A model generated the notes under the pieces. That model made no database searches. It saw only the letters and a list, made by a program, of their open reading frames with translations, and had not been told where the DNA came from. Position numbers and translations under genes: made by a program. Of a stretch of 64,000 bases of DNA, positions 15,875 through 24,169 are shown in pieces (position 1 is the stretch's first letter; every line of letters begins with the position of its first letter). Origin of the DNA: Candidimonas nitroreducens. Lineage in GTDB: Bacteria > Pseudomonadota > Gammaproteobacteria > Burkholderiales > Burkholderiaceae_B. Location: assembly GCF_002209565.1 (NCBI RefSeq), contig NZ_NJIH01000008.1, forward strand, positions 186,001 to 250,000, in the 5' to 3' direction.

Positions 15875-17389
15875 TTACGCGTCGCGCTTCTTGGTGCGTG
15901 TGGGCGGAAGATCCCAGCCATGCCCGGTGATGCCGCGTTCGCGGGCCCAGACGATGGCCGCGCCGCGCCGGTGCACGTCGAGCTTGGTGTAGAGCATGGA
16001 CACGTGGTTGCGCACGGTATTGCGCGACAAGTGCAGGAAGTCGGCGATTTCCTGGTCGTCCATGCCTTCGCACATCAGCCCCAGCACTTCGCGCTCGCGC
16101 GCGGTCAACTCTTCGAGTTCGGCGGTATTGACGGGCTTGGCGGGAGGTCGGCGGATCTGCGCCAGTTTTTCGATGATACTGCGGCTGAACCAGGAGGTGT
16201 CCTGCATGACGGCCTCTATGGCCGAAATCAATTCGCCTTCGGAACGCTTGCGTTCGGTGATGTCCTGAAAAACGCTCAGCACACAGGGCCGGTCATGGAT
16301 GTTCACGGCTTCGGCCGAGGCCAGGCAGTCGAGCATGGCGCCATCTTTGGTGTTCAACTGGATCTCGTGGCTGCGGATGCTGCCTGTTTGTTCCAATAGC
16401 GCCTGCATGCGGCGGTGAGCCTGCGGGTTGGCCCAGATCGGCAGTTCCTCGCTGGGCCGGCCTACCAAGTCCTGCGCTGCGTATCCGGTCGTCTGGGTGA
16501 ACGCGTCGTTGACTTCCATGAACTCGAAGCCGTCCAGCGAACCCAGCGCCATGGGCACGGGAGCGAGCCGGAAGGCCTTCGAGAAACGTTCTTCGGTCTG
16601 GCGCAGGCTGTCTTCGACCTTCTTGCGCGGCTCCAGGTCGATGAAGGTGAACAGCATGCAGGCCTCTTCGCCCACGTCTATGGGTTGGCCGGCGACGACG
16701 ACGAACTTGTTGGCGCCGCCCGGCAGCCTGATGGTGGCCTCGGTCTGCCCGATGGTGGTGCCGGCGTTCAGAGAGGCGATGGCCTGATCCCTGTCGGCGG
16801 TGTTTTCCAGTACGTCGAGTTCATAGGTCGAACGGCCCAGTACATCGTCGCGGGTGTATCCCGTCATCTCCAGGAAACCTTGATTCACTTTCACATAGCG
16901 CAGGTCGGCCAGCCGGCAGATCAGTGCGGGAGCGGGGTTGGCGCTGAAGGTTAGTTCGAAGCGCTCTTCGGCGTCGAAGCGCTGCGTGGCGTCCTTCATG
17001 ACCAGCACCAGCGATTCGGGTTCGCCGCCGGCATTGCGCAGTATCAGGCTGCGCACCTGATGCACGCGATGAAATTCGGGGTCGTTGCGGGGCTCGACCT
17101 CCACGACCACGTCGCTGAATTCTTCCTGCGCAAGCACGCGGGCCATGGGATATTGACGCGGGCGCAGAGGGTGGCGATTGCGATAGCGCAGCGCATAGCG
17201 CTTGCGGTAGGCCGCGACGTCGGCGCCCAGGTCGGCGAGTTCTGCGGCCCCATGCATTTCGAGGGCAGTCTCGTTCGCCCAGACGATCGAGCCGTCCGGT
17301 TCCAGCAGCAGCACGCCTTCGCTCAATCCGGCAATGATTTGCTGCAGGTGGCGTCTATCGGTCTTGGGTACCGGAGTCGAATCGTCCAT
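15875..17389 (-). CDS. Three-PAS LuxR-type transcriptional regulator
   Basis: A 504-residue cytoplasmic sensor-regulator. Residues about 10-130, 140-260 and 265-390 are three PAS/PAC units (EGVLLLEPDGSIVWAN, NQGFLEMTGYTRDDVLGR, NDAFTQTTGYAAQDLVGR); two end in typical PAC linkers (SVFQDITERKRSE). The C-terminus (about 430-490) is a GerE/LuxR helix-turn-helix with LTAREREVLGLMCEG and DQEIADFLHLSRNTVRNHV. There is no receiver or kinase domain, so signals must be read by the PAS units directly. Targets are unknown; neighbours are csbD and small proteins. A GAGG ribosome site supports the start. Confidence 0.9.
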   Translation of the reverse strand: MDDSTPVPKTDRRHLQQIIAGLSEGVLLLEPDGSIVWANETALEMHGAAELADLGADVAAYRKRYALRYRNRHPLRPRQYPMARVLAQEEFSDVVVEVEPRNDPEFHRVHQVRSLILRNAGGEPESLVLVMKDATQRFDAEERFELTFSANPAPALICRLADLRYVKVNQGFLEMTGYTRDDVLGRSTYELDVLENTADRDQAIASLNAGTTIGQTEATIRLPGGANKFVVVAGQPIDVGEEACMLFTFIDLEPRKKVEDSLRQTEERFSKAFRLAPVPMALGSLDGFEFMEVNDAFTQTTGYAAQDLVGRPSEELPIWANPQAHRRMQALLEQTGSIRSHEIQLNTKDGAMLDCLASAEAVNIHDRPCVLSVFQDITERKRSEGELISAIEAVMQDTSWFSRSIIEKLAQIRRPPAKPVNTAELEELTAREREVLGLMCEGMDDQEIADFLHLSRNTVRNHVSMLYTKLDVHRRGAAIVWARERGITGHGWDLPPTRTKKRDA

Positions 17390-17677
17390 ATGGTAACTGC
17401 CTCGTAAGTGCCGCCGCTGATCCCGGCTCTCGTTCGGCGGCGTGTATCGGCGAGCCTGTGAGGGGCGGTGGGCTTGCGCACCTTAGCAAGTATGAATCGG
17501 ACAAGCCCTGTCCCCTTGCAAAAACACTATACAGAATGATGTGGATCAATCTGGCGGCCCGGGCCCCGGCTGCGTACTCTGATAGCGCCCCCATACCCTG
17601 AGCGGGCGGTTTTCTCAGGGGGCGCGGATGTAGGTTGCGCGGCTGTGTGAGGGCATTTATCGGCTCAGGAGATTGGT

Positions 17678-17905
17678 ATGGTTTCGATACACAATTACGG
17701 CGTGCGCCACCGTTATGGATCGCCGGATCGGGAGGGTGGCTCCGAGCCCGCGCGCGGCGCGGAGCTCTCCGATGGCCCGGATCATTGGTCCAGCGACGAC
17801 CCGGATGAGAGCGACCGACCCACGCGCGAGCCCGGCGGCAGGAATAAGAGCGGCGGCCGAAAAAAGATCTTCCCCGGTTTGAGGGGCGGCCGCAAGCTGG
17901 AGTGA
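17678..17905 (+). CDS. Small hydrophilic protein of unknown function
   Basis: A 75-codon frame beginning MVSIHNYGVRHRYG, rich in Gly, Asp, Ser and Arg, low in hydrophobic residues and therefore probably disordered, with a basic end (GGRNKSGGRKK). An AGGAGA ribosome site lies at 17667-17672. It is divergent from the three-PAS regulator with a 288-base gap that contains no other gene. No family is recognised; translation is plausible but not proven. Confidence 0.4.
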   Translation: MVSIHNYGVRHRYGSPDREGGSEPARGAELSDGPDHWSSDDPDESDRPTREPGGRNKSGGRKKIFPGLRGGRKLE

Positions 17906-17995
17906 CCTCGAGCCTGTGCGCGAACCCGGTTCGATGAGGCGGGATCGGGCAAGAACCCGTTTCATTTCGCCCCATATGCAGCCCCGAACGGGAGC

Positions 17996-18027
17996 CCAAG
18001 GGCCCCGGCCCTCGAGCCGGGGCTTGG
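17996..18027 (+). other. GC-rich hairpin in a gene-poor gap
   Basis: Perfect arms gccccggc (18002-18009) and gccggggc (18016-18023) with outer ccaa/ttgg pairs. No T run follows, so this is not a clear terminator. It could end transcription of the 75-codon frame with help from Rho. The gap 17906-18201 otherwise holds only the possible promoter at 18143. Confidence 0.3.
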
Positions 18028-18142
18028 CATTGATGCATTCCGGCAGCCGTGGCGCCCCGATGCCCATTTCGGGGGTTGTGGGCGCCTGCTGCTTATGGCT
18101 CGACAGGGATCGTTTGCTTGATGACTTGCTTATTGATTGTGT

Positions 18143-18176
18143 TTGAATTGAGAGTTAAAACGTTTACATTTATAAA
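18143..18176 (+). promoter_or_regulatory. Possible promoter with a LacI-type operator
   Basis: An AT-rich patch in GC-rich DNA contains ttgaat (18143-18148) and tacatt (18165-18170) at 16-base spacing, with the palindrome aaacgttt (18158-18165) between and over them. A centre of this type (AACGTT) is common in operators of LacI-family repressors, and a lacI-type gene begins 315 bases downstream. Autoregulation is therefore plausible but is inferred. Confidence 0.4.
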
Positions 18177-18201
18177 AAACACAGTCATCAAGGAGTGAGG
18201 C

Positions 18202-18300
18202 ATGAATTCGTTCCCGCGTGCGCCGGGCGCCTGCCCGGCATTGGCCTTGTCTTTATCTACGGCTCGGGCCGTTCATTCGGCAAGCGCCGCCTGCTCTTGA
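18202..18300 (+). CDS. Candidate 32-residue leader-like peptide
   Basis: A frame of 32 codons (begins MNSFPRAPGACPALA) that has an AAGGAGTGAGG ribosome site just upstream and lies directly behind the AT-rich promoter patch. It ends 180 bases before the LacI-type gene. The sequence has no recognisable motif. It might be a leader peptide or the remains of a gene; the strong ribosome site is the only evidence. Confidence 0.3.
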   Translation: MNSFPRAPGACPALALSLSTARAVHSASAACS

Positions 18301-18479
18301 AGCGGGCCGCAAGGCCCTCGGCCGGCATTCCGGCTGGAGCCGCTGAGCCCCGTGCGACGGCGCGCAGCGCTTCTTGCGCCAGCGGCGCGGCGGGGGGCGA
18401 GGACAGGGCGCGGCTCCCGTACATGGCCGCGGATGCGCAATAATACGGAATCTCGAATCCCTGCAGGCAGCTGCCATTC

Positions 18480-19478
18480 ATGAGCATCAGAGACGTCGCC
18501 GAGCAAGTGGGAGTCTCGATCGCCACGGTTTCCCGTGCGTTCAACGCGCCCGACCAGGTTGCGCCCGAAACCCGCCGGCGCGTGATGCAGGCCGCTACGC
18601 AACTCGGATACGTGCCCAATTCCAGCGCCCAGACGTTGCGCCGCCAGTTCAGCAAGGTGCTGGGCGTGGTGCTGCCCACGCTGCTCAACCCGGTGTTCGC
18701 CGAATGCCTGGACGGCATCGCGCAAATGGCCGCGGCCAACGGCTATTCCATCGTGCCGATGACCACGGACTACCAGCTGGCCGGCGAAGAGGCCGCGGTC
18801 AACCGGCTGCTGGCCTACAGTGTGGACGGCATGATCCTGGTGGTGTCCAACCCCCAGACCTCGCAAGAGCTGGTAAAACTGCAGGCGCGCAGCCTGCCCT
18901 ATGTGCTGCTGTACAACCGTCATGCCGATCACCCTTGTGTATCGGTCGATTGCGAGGGAGCCATGGGGCAGCTGATACACCGGCTGGCCGGCATGGGGCA
19001 CAGCCGCATTGCCATGGTCAGTGGCCAGCTTGCCGCCTCCGACCGCTCGCAGCAGCGTTATCGGGGGTATGTCACGGGCATGCGGGAATGCGGGCTCGAC
19101 GCCTACGATCTCGTGGAAGTGCCGTTCATGGATGCCGTGGTGTCGCGGCTGGCGCAGTTCCTGGGCGCGGCAAGGCGTCCCAGCGCTCTGGTGTGCTCCA
19201 ATGACCTGCTGGCCATACGCTGCCTGCGCGCCGCGCACGTGGCGGGGCTGGAAGTGCCGCGCGACCTGACGGTGGTGGGTTTCGATGGCATAGAGCTGGG
19301 GCGCGATCTCACCCCGGTGCTCAGCACTATCGCGCAGCCGAATCGCGAGATAGGGCGCCGCGGCGTGCAGCTGATCGTGCAGGCGCTGGGCAAGGGCCGC
19401 GCGCTCGACCCGGCGGCCAGCCTGACGCTATCGCATGAGTTTCACGAGGGCGAATCGTGTGCCCCCGCCGCGAGCTGA
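18480..19478 (+). CDS. LacI-family transcriptional regulator
   Basis: A 332-residue repressor with an N-terminal LacI helix-turn-helix plus hinge helix (SIRDVAEQVGVSIATVSRAF, then YVPNSSAQTLRR) and a periplasmic-binding-protein-like effector domain (about 60-325) with VVGFDGIELGRDLTP near the end. In Alcaligenaceae, members of this group often control sugar-acid or carboxylate uptake genes, but no transporter or enzyme gene is adjacent here, so the effector and regulon are unknown. No good Shine-Dalgarno sequence is seen at the ATG at 18480; the alternative starts would cut the HTH. It may repress its own promoter at about 18143. Confidence 0.93.
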   Translation: MSIRDVAEQVGVSIATVSRAFNAPDQVAPETRRRVMQAATQLGYVPNSSAQTLRRQFSKVLGVVLPTLLNPVFAECLDGIAQMAAANGYSIVPMTTDYQLAGEEAAVNRLLAYSVDGMILVVSNPQTSQELVKLQARSLPYVLLYNRHADHPCVSVDCEGAMGQLIHRLAGMGHSRIAMVSGQLAASDRSQQRYRGYVTGMRECGLDAYDLVEVPFMDAVVSRLAQFLGAARRPSALVCSNDLLAIRCLRAAHVAGLEVPRDLTVVGFDGIELGRDLTPVLSTIAQPNREIGRRGVQLIVQALGKGRALDPAASLTLSHEFHEGESCAPAAS

Positions 19479-19627
19479 GCCTCGCGGCATGCGAGCCCGC
19501 CGCGCAAGAGCCGCAGGCCCGGCCCCGGGCTTGGCCTTACGATAGCTGGTGCTGATCGCTGCGGCTTGGGCGTCGCCTGGACGCTGCGTCCATCCGAATC
19601 AAGCCCGTCGATTAGCCAGACAAGACG

Positions 19628-19807
19628 CTAGCGGTGCCAATTGCCGTTGTCACCGGGGTTGTGGCCGCAACCGCCCGGGGGACAGTTGTAGTGGCCGCGG
19701 TCGTTGTCGTGATGGTAGTCGTGATCGTAGCCGTGGCCCCTGTGCCCGTCGACTATGCAGCCGGACAGCGCCAGTGCGGAAAGCGCGAGTATGAATATTC
19801 TGATCAT
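19628..19807 (-). CDS. Histidine-rich small lipoprotein
   Basis: A 59-residue precursor with a signal peptide ending in the lipobox LSGC (Cys16), so the mature protein is a lipid-anchored peptide of 43 residues. That part is dominated by His, Asp, Gly and Asn (GHRGHGYDHDYHHDNDRGHY), with CPPGGCGHN near the end: a likely transition-metal or acid-buffering peptide. The frame is open further upstream, but the ATG at 19807 has an AAGGAAA ribosome site and gives a perfect lipoprotein signal. No family name is known to me; the metal role is inferred from composition. Confidence 0.7.
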   Translation of the reverse strand: MIRIFILALSALALSGCIVDGHRGHGYDHDYHHDNDRGHYNCPPGGCGHNPGDNGNWHR

Positions 19808-19990
19808 GGATTTCCTTTGCAGATTGTGTTGTAGTGATTGCCGAGGGCGGCGCGAACCAGGGGTGCGTGTCGCCTGTGGATACATTGTCCGCTCGGGCTT
19901 CAGGCCCTGTCCACGATGGAAATCATTTGATGCCAGGGCGTACGCGGCTGTGATAATTGCATAGCGGCTGTAACGTGCGGGCGCGGTGCG

Positions 19991-20485
19991 TCACTGCGAT
20001 CCGGTGGCGTAGCGGCTGTGGCGCGAGTCTTGGATGATGGTGGGCCGCATGTCCTCGAGCCGCGGCGGCGCGGGGCCGGCATCGGTGTTCTTGCAGGCGT
20101 ACGCGGCGACGCTGTCGAGGCTGCCCCAGGAAACAATGTCCTGGCGCAGCGGCTGGCTGAACGCGTAATGCTTCAGCGACCGGCCCCGTCCATCGCCGGA
20201 AGCGTAATAGCTGACGTTCAGCACCCATGCGTAGCGGTTGGCGCAATCGATGCGGTAGCCGGTAATGGTCGAGCGGTAATGCAGCCGTGCATCGAAGGCG
20301 GCGGCGAGCGGCTGCGGGAATTCGGCCAGCACCGCGATGTCCGTGGTGGCATCGCCGCCGGGCCGCAGCGAGCCGGAGTCGACCAGATAGCGGGTGCTGC
20401 CGGGTACGGTCAGCGGCACCCACGACGGCGCGCAGAACGCGTTCGCCGCGAAGCAGAGTCCGGCAATAGGCAGCAATCTGATCAC
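19991..20485 (-). CDS. Secreted surface-adhesin-E-like protein
   Basis: A 164-residue protein with a signal peptide (MIRLLPIAGLCFAANAFCA). The mature part reads as a beta-rich small domain: STRYLVDSGSLRP, then ITGYRIDCANRYAWVLNVSYY and SWGSLDSVAAYACKN. The pattern of one Asp-Ser-type strand, a DCA and a later ACKN cysteine resembles the Adhesin E / periplasmic surface protein family of beta-proteobacteria, where two cysteines form a disulfide. The function in this organism is unknown. It is a single gene between the His-rich lipoprotein and queC. Confidence 0.6.
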   Translation of the reverse strand: MIRLLPIAGLCFAANAFCAPSWVPLTVPGSTRYLVDSGSLRPGGDATTDIAVLAEFPQPLAAAFDARLHYRSTITGYRIDCANRYAWVLNVSYYASGDGRGRSLKHYAFSQPLRQDIVSWGSLDSVAAYACKNTDAGPAPPRLEDMRPTIIQDSRHSRYATGSQ

Positions 20486-20538
20486 GGAAGTCGAGCCAGC
20501 GATGGAAGGCAGGTGCTTATTCTAGTCGCAAATCCGTA

Positions 20539-21249
20539 TCAATATGTGTCTTTCTGGGGGCGCATATAGGCCGCATATCCTTTGGCCCGCAATTCGCAGG
20601 CCGGACAGGTGCCGCAGCCGTAGCCCCAGGGGTGGCGCTTGCTGCGTTCGCCCAGGTAGCAGGTATGGGTGCTTTCTTTCACCAGTTCGACCAGGGCCGG
20701 GCCGCCGATCTGTTCGGCCAGCCGCCAGGTCGCGGCTTTGTCCAGCCACATCAGCGGGGTTTCCACTACCAGCGGCCTGTCCATGCCCAGGCTGAGCGAT
20801 ACCTGCAAGGACTTCAGGGTGTTGTCGCGGCAGTCGGGGTAGCCGGAATAATCGGTTTCGCACATGCCGCCCACCAGCACAGACAGGCCGCGCCGATAGG
20901 CCAGCGCCGCTGCAAAGGTGAAGAACAGCAGATTGCGGCCCGGCACAAAGGTGTTGGGCAGGCCGTTGCGCTCGAACTCGATGCGCGCGTCGCTGGTCAG
21001 TGCGGTGTCGCTGAGGCGGCCCAGCACACCTAGATCCAGCATGTGATCTTCGCCCAGGCGCTCAGCCCAGTCGGGGCGCGCGGCACACAGGGCTTCGCGC
21101 ACGGTCTTGCGGCATTCGAGCTCGACGGCGTGACGCTGGCCATAATCGAAGCCTATGGTCTCGACGCGCGCATAGCGTTGCAGCGCCCAGGTCAGGCAGG
21201 TGGTGGAGTCCTGGCCCCCCGAGAAAAGTACGAGTGCTTGGTTGTGCAT
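20539..21249 (-). CDS. queC: 7-cyano-7-deazaguanine synthase
   Basis: ATP-dependent enzyme of queuosine synthesis that turns 7-carboxy-7-deazaguanine into preQ0. The 236-residue protein has the PP-loop [10 protein letters not shown] near the start, [25 protein letters not shown], and the C-terminal zinc site of four cysteines (Cys197, Cys212, Cys215, Cys218 in CGTCPAC). The start at 21249 ([15 protein letters not shown]) is the family start. It lies 50 bases after the histidine-kinase gene on the same strand; no other que gene is nearby. Confidence 0.96.
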   Translation of the reverse strand: MHNQALVLFSGGQDSTTCLTWALQRYARVETIGFDYGQRHAVELECRKTVREALCAARPDWAERLGEDHMLDLGVLGRLSDTALTSDARIEFERNGLPNTFVPGRNLLFFTFAAALAYRRGLSVLVGGMCETDYSGYPDCRDNTLKSLQVSLSLGMDRPLVVETPLMWLDKAATWRLAEQIGGPALVELVKESTHTCYLGERSKRHPWGYGCGTCPACELRAKGYAAYMRPQKDTY

Positions 21250-21299
21250 GGTGGTGGTTGAGTACGTGTGGTTGCGGTGGTGCGGCGGCGGGGCCGGAG

Positions 21300-22769
21300 T
21301 CAGGGGCTCGCCGACGCCAGTTCGAAGCTGAACGCGGCGCCATTGCCGGTGTCCGGTTCGAGGCGGATGTCGCTGCCATGCAGTTGCAGGATGCGGCGCA
21401 CGATCAGCAGGCCGAGCCCGCCGCCCTCGTGGTTGCCGCGGCTGAAGGCCGAGGGCCTTTCGAACAGTGTTTCGCGCAATTCCGCGGGGATGCCGGGGCC
21501 TTCGTCGCTGACTTGCACGCGCACGCCGGCGCCGCGGTTCTGCAGCGCCACGCGAACGGTGCCGGGCGCTGGACTGTGGCGGATTGCGTTGTCCAGCAGA
21601 TTGGTCAGCACGCGCTCGATCATGCCCAGGTCGGCGCTTACCGGCGGCAGGGCGCGCGGCACGTCGGCATGCAGGCGCAGCCCGCGCGCCTCGGCGGCCA
21701 GCTCGAATTTCTGGAATACGTCCTGCACCAGGTCGGCCAGTGAGAAGTTTTCTTTCTCGGCCCGCACCAGGCCCGATTCCAGGCGCGCCAGCTCGAACAG
21801 TTCTTGTGCCAGCCGGCCTACCTTGCGGCTTTGGCCCAGGGCGATCTCGAGATAGCGGCGGCGTTCGGCGACATCGAGCGTATCGGCCTTCAGCAGCAGG
21901 GTCTCGAGATAGCCGTGCAGCGAGGTGAGCGGCGTGCGCAGATCGTGCGAAATGTTCGCCACGATTTCGCGGCGTTGCTGATCCTGCCGGCTGAGCTCGG
22001 CCCACTGGTCGCTGATGCGCTGCGCCATCTGGCCGAACGCCTGGCGCAGCACCAGGATCTCGTCGCGTTCGCCGCCGTTCGGGCGCGGCGCCGGGGGCAG
22101 CACCGCGGCGGCATCGCCGCTGTCGAAGTCGCGTACCGCGGCGGTCAGCTTGCGCAGCGGCCGGGTGATGAGGCGGAAGGCCGTCAAGCCGGCGATCAGG
22201 CCCAGCAGCGCCACCAGCGCGATCGACCAGAGGATGGTGTGCAGGGTGGAATTGGCGTTCAGGTCGGCGGCCAGGGCGTCGCGGTTCTCGCCCATCAGCA
22301 CCACATAGATGTAGCCGTGATCGCGGCCATCGATATATAGCGGGGCGGCGCTGAACACCTTGCGTCCGTGCAGGCTGCGCGGGTCGTCGCCCAGCACCGG
22401 CAGCGGCGCGCCCGCCAGCAGCTGGCGGATGGGGGCGATGTCGACGCTGTCGCGCTTCAGGTGCCCGGGCGGCGCGTCGTTGCCCATGATGCGGCCCTGC
22501 GGGCCGAGCAAGTAGACTTCGACGCTGGGGTTGACCGCCATCAACTGCGAGAACAGCCGGCGCACGGCCTGCGGCCGCAGGCCGTCCTTGTCCATCAATT
22601 GGCTGCTACCGGCGATCTGGCGCGCCAGATCCAGCGATACACGCTGCACGATCTCTTGTTCGTGCCGGGTGCTGCCGGCGATCTGCAGCCACGCCGATGC
22701 GCCGCAGCAGGCCAGCAGCAGCACGGCGAACACCGCCGACAGGCGCTGGCTCAGCGTCAGGCGATTCAA
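21300..22769 (-). CDS. Two-component sensor histidine kinase
   Basis: Inner-membrane sensor that phosphorylates the upstream-encoded OmpR-type regulator. Layout: TM1 near residues 10-30, periplasmic sensor region (about 31-160), TM2 ([17 protein letters not shown]), HAMP linker, HisKA dimerisation helix with the phospho-histidine in [13 protein letters not shown], and the HATPase domain with N box [11 protein letters not shown] and G boxes DEGPGIP and [10 protein letters not shown] start the gene at a TTG (22769) that overlaps the regulator stop (TTGA); the ATG at 22841 would add 24 arginine-rich residues that lie within the regulator gene. The signal is unknown. Confidence 0.9.
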   Translation of the reverse strand: MNRLTLSQRLSAVFAVLLLACCGASAWLQIAGSTRHEQEIVQRVSLDLARQIAGSSQLMDKDGLRPQAVRRLFSQLMAVNPSVEVYLLGPQGRIMGNDAPPGHLKRDSVDIAPIRQLLAGAPLPVLGDDPRSLHGRKVFSAAPLYIDGRDHGYIYVVLMGENRDALAADLNANSTLHTILWSIALVALLGLIAGLTAFRLITRPLRKLTAAVRDFDSGDAAAVLPPAPRPNGGERDEILVLRQAFGQMAQRISDQWAELSRQDQQRREIVANISHDLRTPLTSLHGYLETLLLKADTLDVAERRRYLEIALGQSRKVGRLAQELFELARLESGLVRAEKENFSLADLVQDVFQKFELAAEARGLRLHADVPRALPPVSADLGMIERVLTNLLDNAIRHSPAPGTVRVALQNRGAGVRVQVSDEGPGIPAELRETLFERPSAFSRGNHEGGGLGLLIVRRILQLHGSDIRLEPDTGNGAAFSFELASASP

Positions 22770-23512
22770 GGCCTTGCCCCCGAAGACACGCCTGGGCCGG
22801 CGGCTGCCGGCGCCGCGGCGAATTTGTAGCCGCGGCCCCATACCGTGAGGATGCGCCGCGGGTCGGCCGGGTCGGCCTCGATCTTGTTGCGCAGCCGGTG
22901 TATGTGGGTGTTGACCGTGTGTTCGTAGCCGTCGTGCATATAGCCCCAGACCTGGTTCAACAGGTCGAGGCGCGAATATACCTGGTCGGGATGGCGTGCG
23001 AAGAAGTACAACAGGTCGAATTCGCGTGGCGTCAAGTCTATGGGCTGGCCTTGCAGGCTGGCGACGCGGGCCAGCGGATCGATGCGCAGGCCGTCGAGTT
23101 CCAGCGTGCCGGCGTCGGCGCGCAGGTCGCGCGCCATCGCATCGCTGCGCCGCAGCAGCGCCTTGACGCGGGCCACCAGCTCCAGCATGGAAAATGGCTT
23201 GGCGAGATAGTCGTCGGCGCCCAGTTCCAGCCCCAGAATGCGATGCACCTCGCTCGCTCGCGCGCTGGTGATGATGATGGGCGTATAGCGAGCCATGGCG
23301 CGGGCGCGCTTGCAGAGTTCCAGGCCGTCCATGCCGGGCAGCATCAGATCCAGCACCAGCGCGTCCCAGCTGCCCGTTTCCAGCAGCTGCAGGCCCGCCG
23401 TGCCATCGGCCGCGTGCACGACGTCATAGCCTTCGTCGCCCAGATGCAGGCAGAGCAGCTCGGCAATGTGGCGGTCGTCTTCCACCACGAGTATGTGTTT
23501 GCTGGCGTCCAT
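22766..23512 (-). CDS. OmpR-family response regulator
   Basis: A 248-residue DNA-binding regulator. The receiver domain (about 6-118) has the acidic pocket EDD (11-13), the phospho-acceptor Asp55 in LVLDLMLPGMDG, and the conserved lysine in YLAKPF. The winged-helix output domain (about 145-235) contains LTPREFDLLYFFARH and NTHIHRLRNKIEADP. The start at 23512 (MDASKHILVVEDD) is the sensible one; the longer frame has no domain. It overlaps the histidine-kinase gene and is divergent from the MXKDX repeat gene across 252 bases, which makes that gene a candidate target. Confidence 0.94.
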   Translation of the reverse strand: MDASKHILVVEDDRHIAELLCLHLGDEGYDVVHAADGTAGLQLLETGSWDALVLDLMLPGMDGLELCKRARAMARYTPIIITSARASEVHRILGLELGADDYLAKPFSMLELVARVKALLRRSDAMARDLRADAGTLELDGLRIDPLARVASLQGQPIDLTPREFDLLYFFARHPDQVYSRLDLLNQVWGYMHDGYEHTVNTHIHRLRNKIEADPADPRRILTVWGRGYKFAAAPAAAGPGVSSGARP

Positions 23513-23764
23513 GGAATTAGGTCGAAGGCAGGGGCGTTGTTTCCGGGGCGGCATGCGGATGGCTGCGTGCCCCGCGTCTCGCGGTTCCATTATGCGCATA
23601 TCCGGCTTCGGTAATTATCACAATTTATTTAACTCTCCGTGAGGATTTCGGGAACAGGGGCGAGGAATAATGCAGTCGTCGCCCTTCGGGGACTCTGCGG
23701 GCGCCACCATCTCGGAAATGGAGCAAGAGTTTGTCCACTACTACATCCCCAGGAGGGACGCATC

Positions 23765-24082
23765 ATGAAGAAAATCGCCATTCCAGCCCTGGCCGCCACC
23801 ATTCTGGCCTTGGGCGCCATGACGGCCGCCGTCGCCGCCGACGGCATGCACAAAGACTCCATGTCGAAATCGGGCATGATGAGCCACGACATGTCCAAGG
23901 GCGGCATGTCCAAGAAAGGCATGTCCAAAACGGACATGTCCAAGAGCGGTATGGAGAAAGGATCGATGGGCAGGGACGCCATGGGCAAGGGCACGATGTC
24001 GAAGAACTCCATGAACAAGAATGCCACGGGCGGCGAAGGCATGAGCAAGAGTGGCATGAGCAAGAACGGCATGAGCAAATAG
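23765..24082 (+). CDS. Pentapeptide MXKDX-repeat periplasmic protein
   Basis: A 105-residue exported protein: signal peptide to about Ala25 (cleaved after AAVAA), then a mature part made almost entirely of five-residue repeats of the form M-S-K-x-x (for example GMSKKGMSKTDMSKSGM), about fifteen units. This is the penta MXKDX family known from beta-proteobacteria; its role is unknown, with methionine-rich sequence suggesting oxidant scavenging or copper binding. An AGGAGGG ribosome site precedes the ATG. A terminator follows, so it is a single-gene unit. Confidence 0.9.
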   Translation: MKKIAIPALAATILALGAMTAAVAADGMHKDSMSKSGMMSHDMSKGGMSKKGMSKTDMSKSGMEKGSMGRDAMGKGTMSKNSMNKNATGGEGMSKSGMSKNGMSK

Positions 24083-24105
24083 GAGCTCGGGCGTTAAAAT
24101 GGCGC

Positions 24106-24144
24106 AGCCCCGGCCCGGCAGGGTTCCGGGGCTTTTGTCTTTTT
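24106..24144 (+). terminator. Rho-independent terminator after the MXKDX gene
   Basis: Arms agccccgg (24106-24113) and ccggggct (24126-24133) followed by tttgtcttttt. It separates the repeat-protein gene from trhO. Confidence 0.8.
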
Positions 24145-24169
24145 ATTCCACATACGCTTTTTCCTGCTC

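Noticed and set aside
20539-22005. A 488-codon minus-strand frame covering queC and part of the histidine-kinase gene
   Set aside because: Only the last 236 codons are a real protein (QueC). The upstream part is an Arg/Pro/Ala-rich shadow of the kinase gene in another frame.
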